Positions 43,680 through 56,126 of a stretch of DNA of 64,000 nt are shown here, one piece after another. The stretch comes from Isoetes taiwanensis. Its lineage: Eukaryota > Streptophyta > Lycopodiopsida > Isoetales > Isoetaceae. The translations under genes were made by a program, and so were the position numbers. Numbering within the stretch: position 1 is the first letter of the stretch; each line of letters opens with the position of its first letter. Location of the stretch: NCBI GenBank assembly GCA_021234155.1, contig JAJEKV010000065.1, forward strand, positions 6,394,446 through 6,458,445. Direction: 5' to 3'. The notes beneath the pieces were generated by a model. That model was not told the DNA's origin. It did no database searches and worked only from the letters and a program-made list of their open reading frames with translations.

Positions 43680-45540
43680 AATTAAGGACAAAGCTCCATC
43701 TCAAAGCATAACAAGCATATCGGAGGTCCATCATCATGTTGTTGGCAATTTGTTATGTCATAACGTTGCTTTGTCTTTCCCAAGGGGTAGAGGCGTCTAG
43801 TTTTATAAATATCATTAACAATACCAATTGGCGACATAGGAAAGTTAGCCCTTGTAGATGCACTTATATTACTTACTTTATCCAGTGGTATTAATGACAT
43901 GCACATTGTTTCTACTTATCGTTGCCTAGTCACAAGAGAAGTAGGAAAGGCAACGACTGAAAGAGGTGGTATTCGAGGTGGGGTGAAAGCTTTTATCCCC
44001 TTAAGTGTATTTGCCTTCAAAGAATTGCGGACGTTGAAGATTACACAGCAGATTTACACATTTTGAAATTTTAGTGACGCATCTTTAAACCAGATAATCT
44101 TGGGTGAATGGGGAAAGAGAATTCATGAAACAACCGGGCAATTAACTAGCAGGGTATAAATTAAGAACTCTTTAATCTTAAAATATCAACTTGGTTTATT
44201 TATAGTTGCATGGAATTCCTCTAATAAGCAACACATTAGCCGAAAGATTTTGGAGTTTTGTTTTAAAAATTGTAAAAGTTGAATAAAAACTAGTAAAATC
44301 TGGCTAAAGTAGGCAAAATACCTTGGAAAGTTGTAGATACTTTAGTGAATCTTTCAAATAAATCGAAAAATCCCATTAATATTTGGCTAAGTTTTTTTTT
44401 TTTTTTTTTTAGCACACCAACCCTATCGGGCCTTTCCTGGAATTTTAGCCTATCCACATGGCTTTGACACATCAACCAAATCTTATGTAGCATAGGCCTC
44501 TACCGTTGGATCTTCATTTTTTTATATCTTGGGCCAGGGAAAATAGAAAGGCAGAAATTATGGACATGGAGATTGGTTGGGGTGCTCGAGGTTAAGATGC
44601 CTCCCTCCATTTCGCTCCTGGATTCTTCTATAGGTTAGTTCTTCTATTTCCCTTCATTTTTGAAACAAAGTTGAAAGATCACTTGTTCTCTGCCTTTCTT
44701 GAAGCTTAATGAAGCTTAAAATCTATTCCTTGATCAAAATTGCGTGTGTTTGTCTTTTCATTGTTGCCACAAATTGGTGTTAGCATCGTGCTAGAAACTT
44801 ATGTAAATCAATAATGTAGTCTTGATTAGTAAAACTTGTCTCAGCATTGCCGAGAAGTACACCGTCCATTTTGGAACCATGCTCCTTTGCAATAGCTTCA
44901 ATGCACCATCCATGGCCATCATCCACGGTAGGCATTCGAACTTCTCTCAGCAAAACAGCAGGAATTGGCAGCATAGCAACACCACCCACAACTCTTTAGA
45001 ACATTAGAGGCATCTACATCCATGCAAGTACTAATCAGAGGAACACCTTTTGATGATTTTTATTAAAATAAAAAATCAATAAATTTCTGGGGCTTTCTTC
45101 TCAAAGTTTTACCTATGATTTGAGGAATTTTTATTTTATAACTCATTATAATTTGGTCATGAACTAGCAAAAAAGAAAACATGTAACCCTACACACCCAG
45201 ATGGCTCCAATTCTCAAAACTCTAGAATTTGAGGTTTAGAAGAAAATATCCACGAAAGTTGTCCACATTCATATCTATGTTTATAGAGGCGAGATATAAT
45301 GCTTACTACATTTTGGAGAGCGAAAATAAACAACTAGATGTTCCTAGAGTACCAGTGATTCCAAAAGCCATTAGAGATGAGCTTGTGAAATGACACAGAT
45401 GACTAGATGATGGCCAGAGTCTTCAAATGCCTTGGGAGTTCCAATTTTGGCTGGTCTGGAGAAGGTCGGTTCAATGTAATGAGCATCTGGATGTTCTGAT
45501 GCAGAATAGGAGATTGAACACTTAATCTTAGATAAATTGC
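42380..45540. other. Intergenic; simple repeats and a possible LTR/primer-binding site
   Basis: No gene is recognised. A (CTTAT)n microsatellite lies at about 43645-43677 and a T19 tract at 44392-44410. At about 44765-44785 TTGCCACAAATTGGTGTTAGC resembles an LTR end followed by a degenerate tRNA-Met primer-binding site. A possible exon-like frame on the minus strand at 44989-44780 (GGVAMLPIPAVLLREVRMPT...) is unidentified. Confidence 0.35.
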
Positions 45541-45575
45541 CAATAGTTTCTCCCTACTCGAGCAGGACGTGGAAC

Positions 45576-45583
45576 CCACGTGG
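45576..45583. promoter_or_regulatory. G-box upstream of the YJU2 gene
   Basis: CCACGTGG, a palindromic plant G-box bound by bZIP/bHLH factors, lies 130 bp before the ATG. It could lie in the promoter or in the 5' UTR; the transcription start is not known. Confidence 0.45.
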
Positions 45584-45713
45584 CTAGATCACTGCCACGC
45601 CAGCAGACCAATTTCAAAAAGGCCAAAAAGGTTCGAGAAATAAAACCCACATTCTCTCTCCCGGACTTGGATAAGAAGCAGGGATCGAGCAGCGGAGGAG
45701 CTAGAGCAGCAAT

Positions 45714-46739
45714 ATGGGAGAACGGAAAGTCCTTAACAAGTATTACCCCCCCGACTTCGACCCTGCACTCATCCCTCGGCGCCGGCAGCCCAAAAATCAG
45801 CAAATAAAGGTTCGTATGATGCTTCCCATGAGCATTCGTTGCACTACCTGTGGCAATTATATCTACAAAGGCACCAAATTCAACTCCAGAAAGGAAGATT
45901 GTGTCGGGGAAACTTATTTAGGTATCCAGATTTTTAGGTTTTATTTTAAATGTACTCGCTGCTCTGCTGAGCTTGCCATGAAGACAGATCCTCAGAACAG
46001 TGATTATGTTATGGAGTCTGGAGCTACTAGAAATATTGAGCCTTGGCGGGCTGAAGATGAGGCATTAGATAGTGCAAAGAAGAAAAGAGATGCTGAAGAA
46101 ATGGGAGATGCCATGAAAGCATTAGAAAATAGGACGCTTGATTCTAAGCAGGAAATGGACATCCTTGCAGCACTTGATGAAATGAAGTCCATGCGGGCAC
46201 GCCACGCTGGTGTAGATACTGAGGCTATGCTTAGAGCTCTTAGAGAGACTGCAGAGCTCAAGGAACAAGAGCTTGCTAAAGAAGATGAAGCCCTCTTGAG
46301 GTCTGTTGTATTTCAGAATTCAAGGAATTATGTGCGGAGAATAGATGATGATGAAGATGATTGTGATGATGAAGAGGATGAAGAGGGGAAAGATGAAGAT
46401 GATGTAAAGGCAGATTATAAACGTAGGAAGGCCAACAATGGGGAAGCTTCAGTAGCAGCACAAAATCCTACAGCTGCTCTTGTTTCGGAGCCCGTATCTA
46501 AACAACCTCAAAGTAGTTCTCGCTTCATAGTGAAGCCAAAGTTTGAAATAAAACCAAAACCAAAGCAAACAGATGATAATATGCAAAGGATTGTTCAACC
46601 GGGCAACCATGTTGGTAAAGTAAAGGAATCTACTGTACTAAAATCAATTTCAGACACTGCTGGTGTAGCAGAACCAACTGTTGTTCGAGAAGCTGTGGGT
46701 CTGGCATCGTTGGCAGGATATGGCAGTGATAGTGATTAA
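45714..46739 (+). CDS. YJU2/CWC16-family pre-mRNA splicing factor, intronless
   Basis: 341 residues, complete. The N-terminus [20 protein letters not shown] is the family signature. Zinc-binding cysteines C43/C46 (CTTCGNYI) and C80/C83 (FKCTRC) flank [11 protein letters not shown] and [30 protein letters not shown] follows at 101-116. A charged coiled-coil region spans about 117-200, an acidic stretch 211-230, and a basic, Pro/Lys-rich tail ends GYGSDSD. YJU2 proteins (CCDC94 in animals) join the Prp19-associated spliceosome and promote the first transesterification step in the nucleus. One continuous frame encodes the whole protein; plant homologues I know of have introns, so this may be an expressed retrocopy. 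No poly(A) remnant or flanking duplication is visible. The ATG lies just after AGAGCAGCAAT and no upstream in-frame extension is plausible. Confidence 0.95.
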   Translation: MGERKVLNKYYPPDFDPALIPRRRQPKNQQIKVRMMLPMSIRCTTCGNYIYKGTKFNSRKEDCVGETYLGIQIFRFYFKCTRCSAELAMKTDPQNSDYVMESGATRNIEPWRAEDEALDSAKKKRDAEEMGDAMKALENRTLDSKQEMDILAALDEMKSMRARHAGVDTEAMLRALRETAELKEQELAKEDEALLRSVVFQNSRNYVRRIDDDEDDCDDEEDEEGKDEDDVKADYKRRKANNGEASVAAQNPTAALVSEPVSKQPQSSSRFIVKPKFEIKPKPKQTDDNMQRIVQPGNHVGKVKESTVLKSISDTAGVAEPTVVREAVGLASLAGYGSDSD

Positions 46740-47098
46740 AAATGGCTCAAAATGTAACATAGATTTTCTTATTAGTCCAGCTTATTCAAATTAAAAAGTC
46801 TCTCAGATGACACGTTTGATAAGATAACTTGAGCAGTGTTAATTGTGTCAATTTACTTTAGGAGTAGTGTATCAGATGACTTAAAGATTTTTTCTGAAAT
46901 TTGGGATGGTTTTTTATTTTCCTCTCGTAATAGTTTCTTTTTTTCTCTGCTTTCAGCCTGTGTATGTCCCCACCAACTCAGCATGTTGATGATGTTTAGC
47001 ATTTCCTTATCTTAGAATGCTATTAATGACATCAATGTACAATTTGCATCTTCTTTTGTAATTGTATTGATCTTAGATTAGTCTCAGCAACTAACAAT
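46740..47098 (+). other. 3' flank of the YJU2 gene
   Basis: AT-rich, with no gene; it probably contains the 3' UTR. No strong AATAAA signal was found, as is usual in plants. Confidence 0.45.
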
Positions 47099-47232
47099 AT
47101 GCAGATTTTTGTGAAGACCCTGACTGGTAGACCATCACTCTAGAAGTTGAAAGTTCAGATACGATTGACAATGTGAAGACTAAGATTCAAGACCGGAAGG
47201 TATACCTCCTGATCAACAGAAATTAATTTCTT
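47099..47232 (+). pseudogene. Ubiquitin fragment
   Basis: ATGCAGATTTTTGTGAAGAC starts MQIFVKTLTG. After a one-base deletion it continues TITLEVESSDTIDNVKTKIQ and, after another shift, EGIPPDQQKLIS. This covers about the first 45 of ubiquitin's 76 residues, including K11, K27 and K29 equivalents. The C-terminal half with LRLRGG is missing. Two frameshifts make it dead. Confidence 0.93.
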
Positions 47233-47389
47233 GTACTGATTTCAATATCAGGCTTTCATATTTCCTACTGTTTTCTCTTAGCGTGTAGTTGGCGTTCGTT
47301 TTTAAGAATGCTTTCAAAGTTAATTAACTTCTGAACGAGTATTCTCTTCTTTTCAAGTTGTGTGGCTTTGTTCAAATCTGAATGTTCAA

Positions 47390-48244
47390 GTTCTAGATCA
47401 TGTGCAATTCTATGTGTGTGCAGGATGCAGATGATCTTCATAAATCAATCGATTAAAGCTCTTCGTTAACAAATTTGTGTCCGTTCTTGGTGCTCTTTGC
47501 TTTCCAAGTTTTCCTTATAGTAAAAAATTATGGCACAGAAAGAGCTTTACGTACTACTTCATCTCTGTCTGTGTTTTAATAGCTCCCTATTCTGCAGTCA
47601 GCACAGGCACATACATATAAAAATTTGCTTTTCGGGCTATACTTTTTTGTTCTTTTTTGAGCTTGGCCTGGGATTTGAAGTCAGAAGGTAAGACCAGTTC
47701 CCTACCTTCTATACTCTTCTACCAATTGGATAGAGAGCAAACGTAATCTGATATTCTGACTCTAGCTCTTCTAGAACCAATCTGGCTTACTATCTAGGTG
47801 GATTCTGGATTCTCCCCGATCTGCATGACTTCGGCCGACATCAACACTCCTAGACCTTTATTCAGATATCACAGATAAATCCGGCAATCCCTCTAGTTCG
47901 GCAGCAAACCCATCTCACAACCTCTTCAATCAGAAGGTACTTCTCTCTGTATGAGCAGCACATTAAAGAGCATTCAATGAGAATAGTAAATAAATGATGA
48001 GTCTCAGGTCAATGGGCTTTGTTAAATTCAAATACAGTAACATAATGTATCTAGTATGACTGGTTCCCCCTCCTTATCACATGCAATGTTCCCGCTCCAC
48101 AGATCCCAGCAAACAGGGCCTTATGTCATGTCCTCCTAACAATGAAGGAAGTCGTTTCAAACGTCGCTGCCCTGCGAATAGTTCACGCTATCAGTCTGCA
48201 GAATCCTCAAATATATGTTATAATGTAATTTAATCCATGCATAT
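47390..48244. repeat. ~850-bp repeat, copy 1 (pairs with 55290-56126)
   Basis: Homology runs from TTCTAGATCATGTGCAATTC to ATGTAATTTAATCCATGCAT with high identity and a few small indels. No coding sequence is recognised inside. The sharp borders suggest an unclassified mobile element or a segmental duplication flanking the P4-ATPase pseudogene. Confidence 0.92.
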
Positions 48245-48870
48245 GGAACCAAGCTTTACCCTTTTCATATAGGGCACTCAATCCATACTGCTTCTTGACA
48301 AGTTCCAGTTGATACCCAAGCCTGTGGTCTGCAAAGAATGTTACCCAGTCTTCTGTCCAAGGATTTTGCTATGGCGTGCTGCTAATTAAACAAAGCGCAT
48401 GTAATATTAGAAGGAGGTGAGATTGCAAGTTTAGATATCAGTAAAGGATGAGAAGTTGTTTGTTCCTAGTGGTCAATAAGCACTTAACGAGCATTAGAAA
48501 CGCACTGTTCCTATGCTTGTCACAAACCATCTTCATGAGAGCTGATCATACAAAGGCTGTAACCAGGACTTATTATGATATCTGTTATTGCTAATTATCT
48601 ATCGACTGTAGTCTTACATAGTTGAATTGTACATGTAAGGTGTTTGTAAGCTTATGATATAGCTTCGAAGCAAATTTATTACCGTAACAGTAATGCTTGA
48701 CTGCAAATTTATCATTTTATGTTCAATTATAGTATCATGATAAATAAAAGGAAGCATTGAACAGTTCTTATTTAAGCATTCTAGTTTTGCCACCATCTAA
48801 AGTAAAAGAAGCATACGGTGACATGGTTCATTGATTCCATCACATCTTAAGTAACGTTCCCATTTTGGAT
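48245..48870. other. Non-coding sequence before the P4-ATPase fragment
   Basis: The N-terminal P4-ATPase exon expected upstream was not found here. AT-rich, nothing else recognised. Confidence 0.5.
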
Positions 48871-48872
48871 CA

Positions 48873-51800
48873 CAGATATGCTGGCAATAAGACTTCAACT
48901 ACAAAATACACATGATACACGTTTTTACCATGGCCGCTTTTTGAGCAATATCGCAGAGCGGCATATTGGTATTTCACTGCTACGACAACTATTTCATTAA
49001 CGCCAATCAGCCCGGCCAATTACTGTTATATTGCCATTTATTTTTGTGATTGGCTTGGGAATGGCACGGGAGCTATGGGAAGACTTATGTCGTGCCCAAG
49101 GTGATATAAACTTGAGATCACTTGTAATTTGTTCTGGAGGTAAATGTGAGGAAAAGTTATGGAAGGATGTCCGTGTAGGAGACACAGTGCAGATAAAAAA
49201 CAAAGAATATTTTCCAGCAGATACTCTTATTCTGTCTTCCAATAGTGCTGATGGAGTCTGTTATGTTGAAACTAAGAACCGTGACGGAGAAACAAACTTA
49301 AAGGTGACATTCTGTAACCATATCTAGAGCACTTTTCTGTCTTTCTGCTATATAACAATATAGACTGTTTTCCTGTTCAATTTAATATGTAGCTTCAGTT
49401 GTGTGGGTGACTCTAGAGGCTCATTAGTCCTTGCCATTTGTGATACAACTAGTCTCTGTAACGCATTAAAGAATTTATTTTTTCAGCTACATTTTGAGGA
49501 GAGAAGAAGGCAGTGTGAAACTCCAAAAGCTTCATTGTATACCTATACAGGCATTTTGGAATTTCAAAATGGACAAATGTATTCATTAGGGCCTTCACAG
49601 ATATTGCTACGGGACTCTAGTCTTCAAAATACAGAACATGTTTTTGGGATTGTAATCTATGCTGGGCATGATACCAAGTTATGCAAAATGCAATACCTCC
49701 CCCTTCTAAAAGAAGTCGACATGATCGCGCCCTTCACAAAATTATGTGGGGAATGTTGGAATGCTCTTCACTATGAGTACCATAACTGGAATATCAAGTG
49801 TGCTTATAACAAAAGATAAAATTGCGGGCATGTATTACTTACAGCCTTATAATGACAACTCTTATTTCAATCCTAACAAATCGACGACATCTGGCATTAT
49901 TGCCTTCGTAACAGGGGTTGTGTTATATGGATATCTGATCCTTATTTCATCATATGTGACATTAGAGATTGTGCGGGTTATACAAGGTCTATTTATTGCA
50001 CAAGACCTTCTCACGTATGATGAAGAAACAAACAGGCAAGTCAAAGTTAAGTCTTCGGGCTTAAATGAAGAACTAGGTCAAGTAGACACAATTTTAGCCA
50101 ATAAGACTAGCATGCTCACATGTAACCAGATGGACTTTTGTCACTGCACAATCTCAGGGATATCTTATGGTATGGGTTTTACAGAGGTGGAAAGAGCAGC
50201 TGAGCGCCTTTGGATGTCTTTAGTACCTACTGAAGAAACTGAAGTAGATCAAACACAAATACATGTGGTGTTGCCATCTGGAAAATGGCGAAGAAAAAAT
50301 TACTGGGTTCAATTATGATGAACGGTTAATGAAAGGAAATTGGGGAAATGAAAAAGATCCTGAAGCTATCAGGCTTTTCTTCCAGATTGCTCTTTGTCAC
50401 ACTGCTATCCCTGAGAAAGACATAGCGAATCCATCTTCTACACAACAACGAGCTGAGTCTCCCGATGAGACGGCATTTGTTGTGGCTGCCAAGCAATTTG
50501 GTTTCCTCTTCTATAAAAAAACTCCATCAGCATTACATGTACGAGAAAGTGCAGGTAAAGATCAAGTAACTGATAGAACCTATGAGCTTTTAAGCATTCT
50601 AGAGTTCAGCAGGGCAAGGAAACGAATGTTTGTGATTGTAGGAACTACAGAAGGACGAATATTATTGTTATTATAAGGTGCAGATTCGGTCATGCTTGCA
50701 CGTCTTGACCATGACATGATAGGGTTGACAAAGGCTACGGTTCACCATTTGGACCACTATGGAGGCTGGACTGCGAACTCTTTTGTTTGAATATAAAGAG
50801 CTTACAGATGATGCTTACAAAGAATGGCAATCTAGATATTCTCAATCACAAACATGTTAGGGCAAAAAAGGACAACACAAACTGAGGAATTAGCTGATGA
50901 AATGGAGAAGGGTCTAAGGATTGTCGGAGGAACTAGTGTTGAAGATAAACTTCAGCAAGGAGTCCCTGAATGCATTGCTCATCTAGCAGATGCAGGGATT
51001 AAAGTTTGGCTGTTGACTGGAGACAAGGTTGAGCCAGCCATCAACATAGGTTATGCTTGCAGGTACTATTCGCATTAAAATTTCAGCAAAATTTGTATGA
51101 AATTATTAGTCACGTTTTGTATTATGTCCATTAGTCTAGTGGTAATACACTAGGTCTAGCAACTATAGGTCTCGAGTTCGAGACCGCCCAGAATCGCACT
51201 CTGAACTGTTGGGTGTCAAAACCCACAGACGCAATGTAAAGTGGTTGGGGGCAGGGCCCAACAAAGCAATGTAGTGTGGTGTGTGGTCACATGTCCAGTT
51301 GGATGCTGCCTAGTGGCGTGACGTTAAAATACTATCTATCTATCTATCTATATTTATGTACTGACCACTCTACCATGATGCCAGTCTTCTACGCCCAGGT
51401 ATGGAAAAGATTATAATAATTCTCGGAAGACATTTGTCCGAAACCTTGGGAACTGAGAAAAGGTATGGCTTTTTAAACCTTTTAGTCAAATTAAATTGTT
51501 TATTAGAGTGCATCTCAAAAGTGCCATTTTGCACAGGCTTTGGAAAACACAATACGAGACCAGCTTACTGAAGGATTATCTTTGTAGAAATGAGTCAAAG
51601 CGATCAACATGAAATCCAATCTAATGGAAAGGAACAGGGAAGTTGATGGTGATGAGCTTAGCGACACAAGGCCATTGTCATTTCAAAGAACAAATAGCTA
51701 CAAGTATAATGAACAAGGAAGCCAAAGAAACAATGGGATTTCATCCTTAAGTGGAAGCTAAAGAAGCTTTATAAATGATTCTTTTGCTTTCGTGATTGAT

Positions 51801-53260
51801 GGTGACTCACTTGGATTTATTCTCATTGATGGATGCAAAGGCAGTTTTTGCAGTTGTCTATGAAGTGTGCATCAGTCCTATGTTGCAAAGTATCGCCAAA
51901 GCAAAAAGCACAAGTTACAAAGTTAGTGAGGAAGGGATTAGGTTGGAACAAACTATGTTTAGCAATTGGGGATGGGGCAAATGATGTTGGCATGATACAG
52001 GTCGCAAATATTGGAGTTGGAATTGTTGGTGTCGAGGGTGCCCAGGTATTTTTCTTACTTGTTTTGAGCATCATATTCCCACTAAATAACACATTCCTTG
52101 CAACTGTCAATGATCCTCAACTAACATTACTGATGAAAATTTGAACTTGAAGGATGATCCCACTCTCTTTGTTACAATATATGAACATGGCATCTTGTTG
52201 GGATGGACCAGTCTCTGTTCCTTATCAGCTTTTTTCTTTCTCTTAGTGAGATAAATATATAACTATAAACTCTATATAATAATCAATCTTAGTATTGTAT
52301 TTATATTTTCCATGGACCAACATTTATTCTTTATTTCTGTTTGGTTTTAGGCAGCTGTGGCTGTTGATTATGCAATTGGGAAATTCCGCTTGATTATGCA
52401 ATTGGGAAATTCCGCTTTCTGGAATGCTTACTCTTGGTGCATGGACGCCGGTGCTAGCGACAAATTGCATTCAATATAAACTGAAATGAAGTAATTAAAT
52501 AAAGGTGTCCCATCATATTTGAGAATTGTTTTGCAAACGAAGGCTCTTTGCTGCTTTATGATTTAATTCAAATCTAAGAGGTTTGTTGTGTTGCAGATTA
52601 GGTACTTTTTGTATAACGTCTGTTTGATTGGGTGGGTGTCATTCTACTCAAACATATTCTCCTCGTTCTCAGGCATGCCACTATATAATTAGTATGGTTT
52701 TCACTGCCTTGCCTGTTGGAGTTGTGGGGGTTTTGGATCAAGTTGTTTCTGCAAACAATTGCTTAAAATTCCCACAACTATATCATTCTGGTCAGGAAGG
52801 AAAATTGTTCAACAAACACCTGATCGTCCTTTCATTGGCAAATTCGGTGTATGCATCATTGGTAATATTCATATTTTCCACGGCACTTTATCATCTTTTG
52901 GCAATGAAGTCAACTTGCAGCGCTAAAAGATTTTGGAGCAGCACTATTTACAGGACTTGTGCTTGTGTCCAATCTTCAGCATTTTACAGTAGTGCAACAC
53001 TTTACATACTTCCATCATCTCACAATATGGGGCTGCATTGCGAGCTGGTTTATCTTCTTGCTTATTTATGGTTCGTTACCACCAACATTGTGAACACAAG
53101 CATATAAAGAATTTGTGGAAGTGCTAGCACCATCCCCAAGTTATCATCACAGCTTTGCTACCAGTTTTTATAGTTTGCAGCTTCAAATGGGTATTCTGGC
53201 CTTCTGACAATCAGATTGTGCTGGAAATTGAAAGAGAACAAACTCTAGCCAGTTGAGACA
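48873..53260 (+). pseudogene. P4-type ATPase (phospholipid flippase, ALA-like) pseudogene with introns
   Basis: The order follows P4-ATPases: YAGNKTSTTKYT and FEQYRRAAYWYF (48873-49000); the actuator with FPADTLILSS and the DGETNLK motif ending at a GT donor (49300); LYTYTGILEF and LLRDSSLQNTEHVFGIVIYA; membrane segments with YGYLILISSYVTLEIVRVIQ; LNEELGQVDTIL, where the phosphorylation motif DKTGT reads NKTSM (AAT at 50100-50102); [33 protein letters not shown]; after an intron with a [16 protein letters not shown]; then C-terminal membrane segments (52600-53100). These pumps move phospholipids to the cytosolic leaflet. Frameshifts (about 50290, 51830, 52680), a stop at 50674, a 25-bp internal duplication at 52364-52410, the missing N-terminus and loss of the catalytic Asp all indicate a pseudogene. 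Retained introns show a DNA-level copy. Confidence 0.92.
51124..51357 (+). mobile_element. tRNA-derived SINE in a P4-ATPase intron
   Basis: A box TAGTCTAGTGG at 51132 and B box GAGTTCGAGACC at 51174 have tRNA-like spacing. A ~170-bp body ends TGGCGTGACGTTAAAATACT followed by a (ATCT)n tail, the usual SINE layout. Its conserved look suggests a later insertion than the host pseudogene. A clear target duplication could not be fixed. Confidence 0.78.
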
Positions 53261-55285
53261 AATTCAGTCCTGAGAGGTTTGCTACATATCCTGCATACTT
53301 CCCGTTGAAAATAGAGAACCTAATGACCTTGGAAGATTTTACAAGGCATGGTGGTGCATTCTAAGTTACCTGATTAGGACCATATCACTACACAACTGCA
53401 GCCATTCAGCGTGTGCATCCTTGTTGCATGTTTTAAAGGCATTTGTATGGATGTAGCATAGAAGTTAATTGAAGGAATATGAGCAAAAGATTTGTTGCAA
53501 CGTTGTTTTTTCTAATTGTAGAAATGTATCAGAAGAAAAGAAGGAAAAGATAGTAAATATGAATTTATGGTAGAAAATTTATGCTCTGATGAGAGACAAA
53601 TTTAGTGGATGCCCAAAATGTAGAAAGGGAAAGACAATTTTGTGGATGCTGAAAAATGATACTAAGTTTAAAAGTTCCTATATTGTTTTTAGTGCAATTT
53701 ATAAACATGCCCGTGTATTTTATGGAATTATGAAAATGCCCTTGTATTTTCCTAAATTATAAAATGCGCTTGAAATGCCCCTAACTCTATTCCAGACACG
53801 ATTCTTGCTAGTCCGTCACACTAGCATAAACTTAGTAGCATTGGATGTATAGCTCAGTTTGCTAAGATTAAGTTGCCTCAGATTATTTAGCAGTTCAGCA
53901 AAGCGTAAACCCTTTTAGATCAAAGCTGCAGCAGTAGCTTGTTGACCCATTATCTTCCAATTCAGCAAAGTGTAAACCCTTGTAGATAAAACCTTGCAGC
54001 AGCAACTTGTTGATTCATTATCTCCCATTGTATAAAAAACCGAAATCTCGTGTGCTTTATCTTGTTATTACATAGGGAATAACAGTATCACATTCCTTGA
54101 TAGCCTCCATATTTTATCTTTCAAATATATATCAAACTCCAAATTAGTGTTTTCCATTGTTCAAGAATAGGAGGCAGAAATAGTAAAAACTTTTGGTAGA
54201 TCTAGCTTTTATTAAGTCCTCTGAAATAAATATCAAACATTGAATATACCTCTTCCTAAAAAGATTGAAAGATAGATTAAAAGAACTATGTAAAACAGCT
54301 TTAGAAAACCAGAACAACTTGAAGAATAAACAACATTCCCTGCATTCTCATTCTCAGAAGTAACAGAAGTCCTCAGTCTACTGTGGCGGAAGTAACACCC
54401 GGGCGATTCAGTATTGTTTGTGTATGGGATATGTGCGCAATAAAGGGGTTTTTTTTTACCATTTCGTATCTGTATACTTACCATTAGGGGGTTTTTCACT
54501 ATTATCTGGGGTAAAATACATAGTTTAGGGGTTAAATTAACTTCCAAAGATCAGTATACTGGGAATGTTTTTGGCCACCCTTCGAAAGTAGATGTCCATA
54601 CCCCCTTATGACTAAGTGCATCCCCGCGGAAGTAACAAAAATCCCATTCCTATCCAGTTGATTTTTTTACAACCAATACAAATTGCAGGTTTTGTTGTGC
54701 CATGCGAAGACATAAATACCCCTGACATGGAATATGGCAATTGCAAATTTAATAAGGGAATTTACCGATATGGCAGAGAAATCAAACCTGCACTACTTTC
54801 CTGGAAGTGATGCCTGAATCATAGATAGGATAGAGGCATTCTAATAACTAAGAAAATACAAGAGCATTTTCGTAAATTTGTAGAATACAAGGACATTTTT
54901 GGGTTGCCCGGGGGCAAACGCTCGTTTATGTGGGTTTCTGGCATATCCTAGGTATATGCTGGAATATACTTAGGATATGCTGGTGACTGCTCCAAACCCA
55001 TTGTTCCCTGCAAACTGGCGGTCTCATGCATTCTGGATTGCAGATGTTGCAACCGGATAACTGGCCGGGTTGTCTGATTGCATGCCTTGCCTCGACCACA
55101 TGCAATCTGGCGGTCTTCTGCTTTAAACCTATATTCATGTTCTTCTCTCTTGCTCTTCCTTAGATTCTCTGTTTCCATAGGGTCGACTCCAGGTGATGCT
55201 TCCTTTACCTCGGTTTTGTTTCTCTTGGTAATGCATTCAGATTTAAGGTTAGCTAATCTTCGATTTGTGTGTCTTTCTGGCAAGT
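53261..55285. other. Intergenic; one tandem duplication
   Basis: No gene is recognised. A ~66-bp unit (TTCAGCAAAGxGTAAACCCTT...CTTGTTGAxxCATTATCT) occurs at about 53895 and 53961. The rest is AT-rich. Confidence 0.5.
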
Positions 55286-55289
55286 GCCA

Positions 55290-56126
55290 GGTTCTAGATC
55301 ATGTGCAATTCTATGTGTGTGCAGGATGCAGATGATCTTCATAAATCAATCGATTAAAGCTCTTCGTTAACAAATTTGTGTCTGTTCTTGGTGCTCTTTG
55401 CTTTCTAAGTTTTCCTTATAGTAAAAAATTATGGCACGGAAAGAGCTTTACGAACTGCTTCATCTCTGTCTGTGTTCTAATAGCTCCCTATTCTGCAGGC
55501 AGCACAGGCACATACATATAAAAATTTGCTTTTCAGGTACACTTTTTTGTTCTTCTTTGAGCTTGGCCTGAGACTTGAAGTCAGAAGATAAGACCAGTTC
55601 CCTACCTTCTATACTCTTCTACTAATTGGATAGATTCTGACTCTAGCTCTTCTAGAACCAATCTGGCTTACTATCTAGGTGGATTCTGGATTCTCCCCGA
55701 TCTGCAATGACTTCGGCCGACATCAACACTCCTACACCTCCAAAGCATCACAGATAAATCAGGCAATCCCTATAGTTCAGCAGCAACTCCACCTCATAAC
55801 CTCTTCAATCAGAAGGTACTTCTCCATGTATGAGCAGCACATTAAAGAGCATTCAATGAGAATAGTAAATAAATGATGAGTCCCAGGTCAATGGGCTTTG
55901 TTAAATTCAAATACAATATCATAATGTATCTCATATGACTAGTTCCCCCTCCTTATCACATGCAATGTTCCTGCTCCACAGATCCCCACGCAGCAAACAA
56001 GGCCTTATGTCATGTCCTCCTAACAATGAAGGAAGTCGTTTCAAAAGTCGTTGCCCTGCGAATAGTTCACACTATCAGTCTGCAGAATCCTCAAATATAT
56101 GTTATAATGTAATTTAATCCATGCAT
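55290..56126. repeat. ~850-bp repeat, copy 2
   Basis: Partner of 47390-48244 in the same orientation. Its right end is directly followed by Helitron coding sequence, so it may be part of, or a target for, that element. Confidence 0.92.

Noticed and set aside
51124-51200. Functional tRNA gene
   Set aside because: tRNA-like head only; a SINE body and an (ATCT)n tail follow.
48873-53260. Functional flippase gene
   Set aside because: Missing N-terminus, several frameshifts, a stop codon and loss of the phosphorylated Asp.
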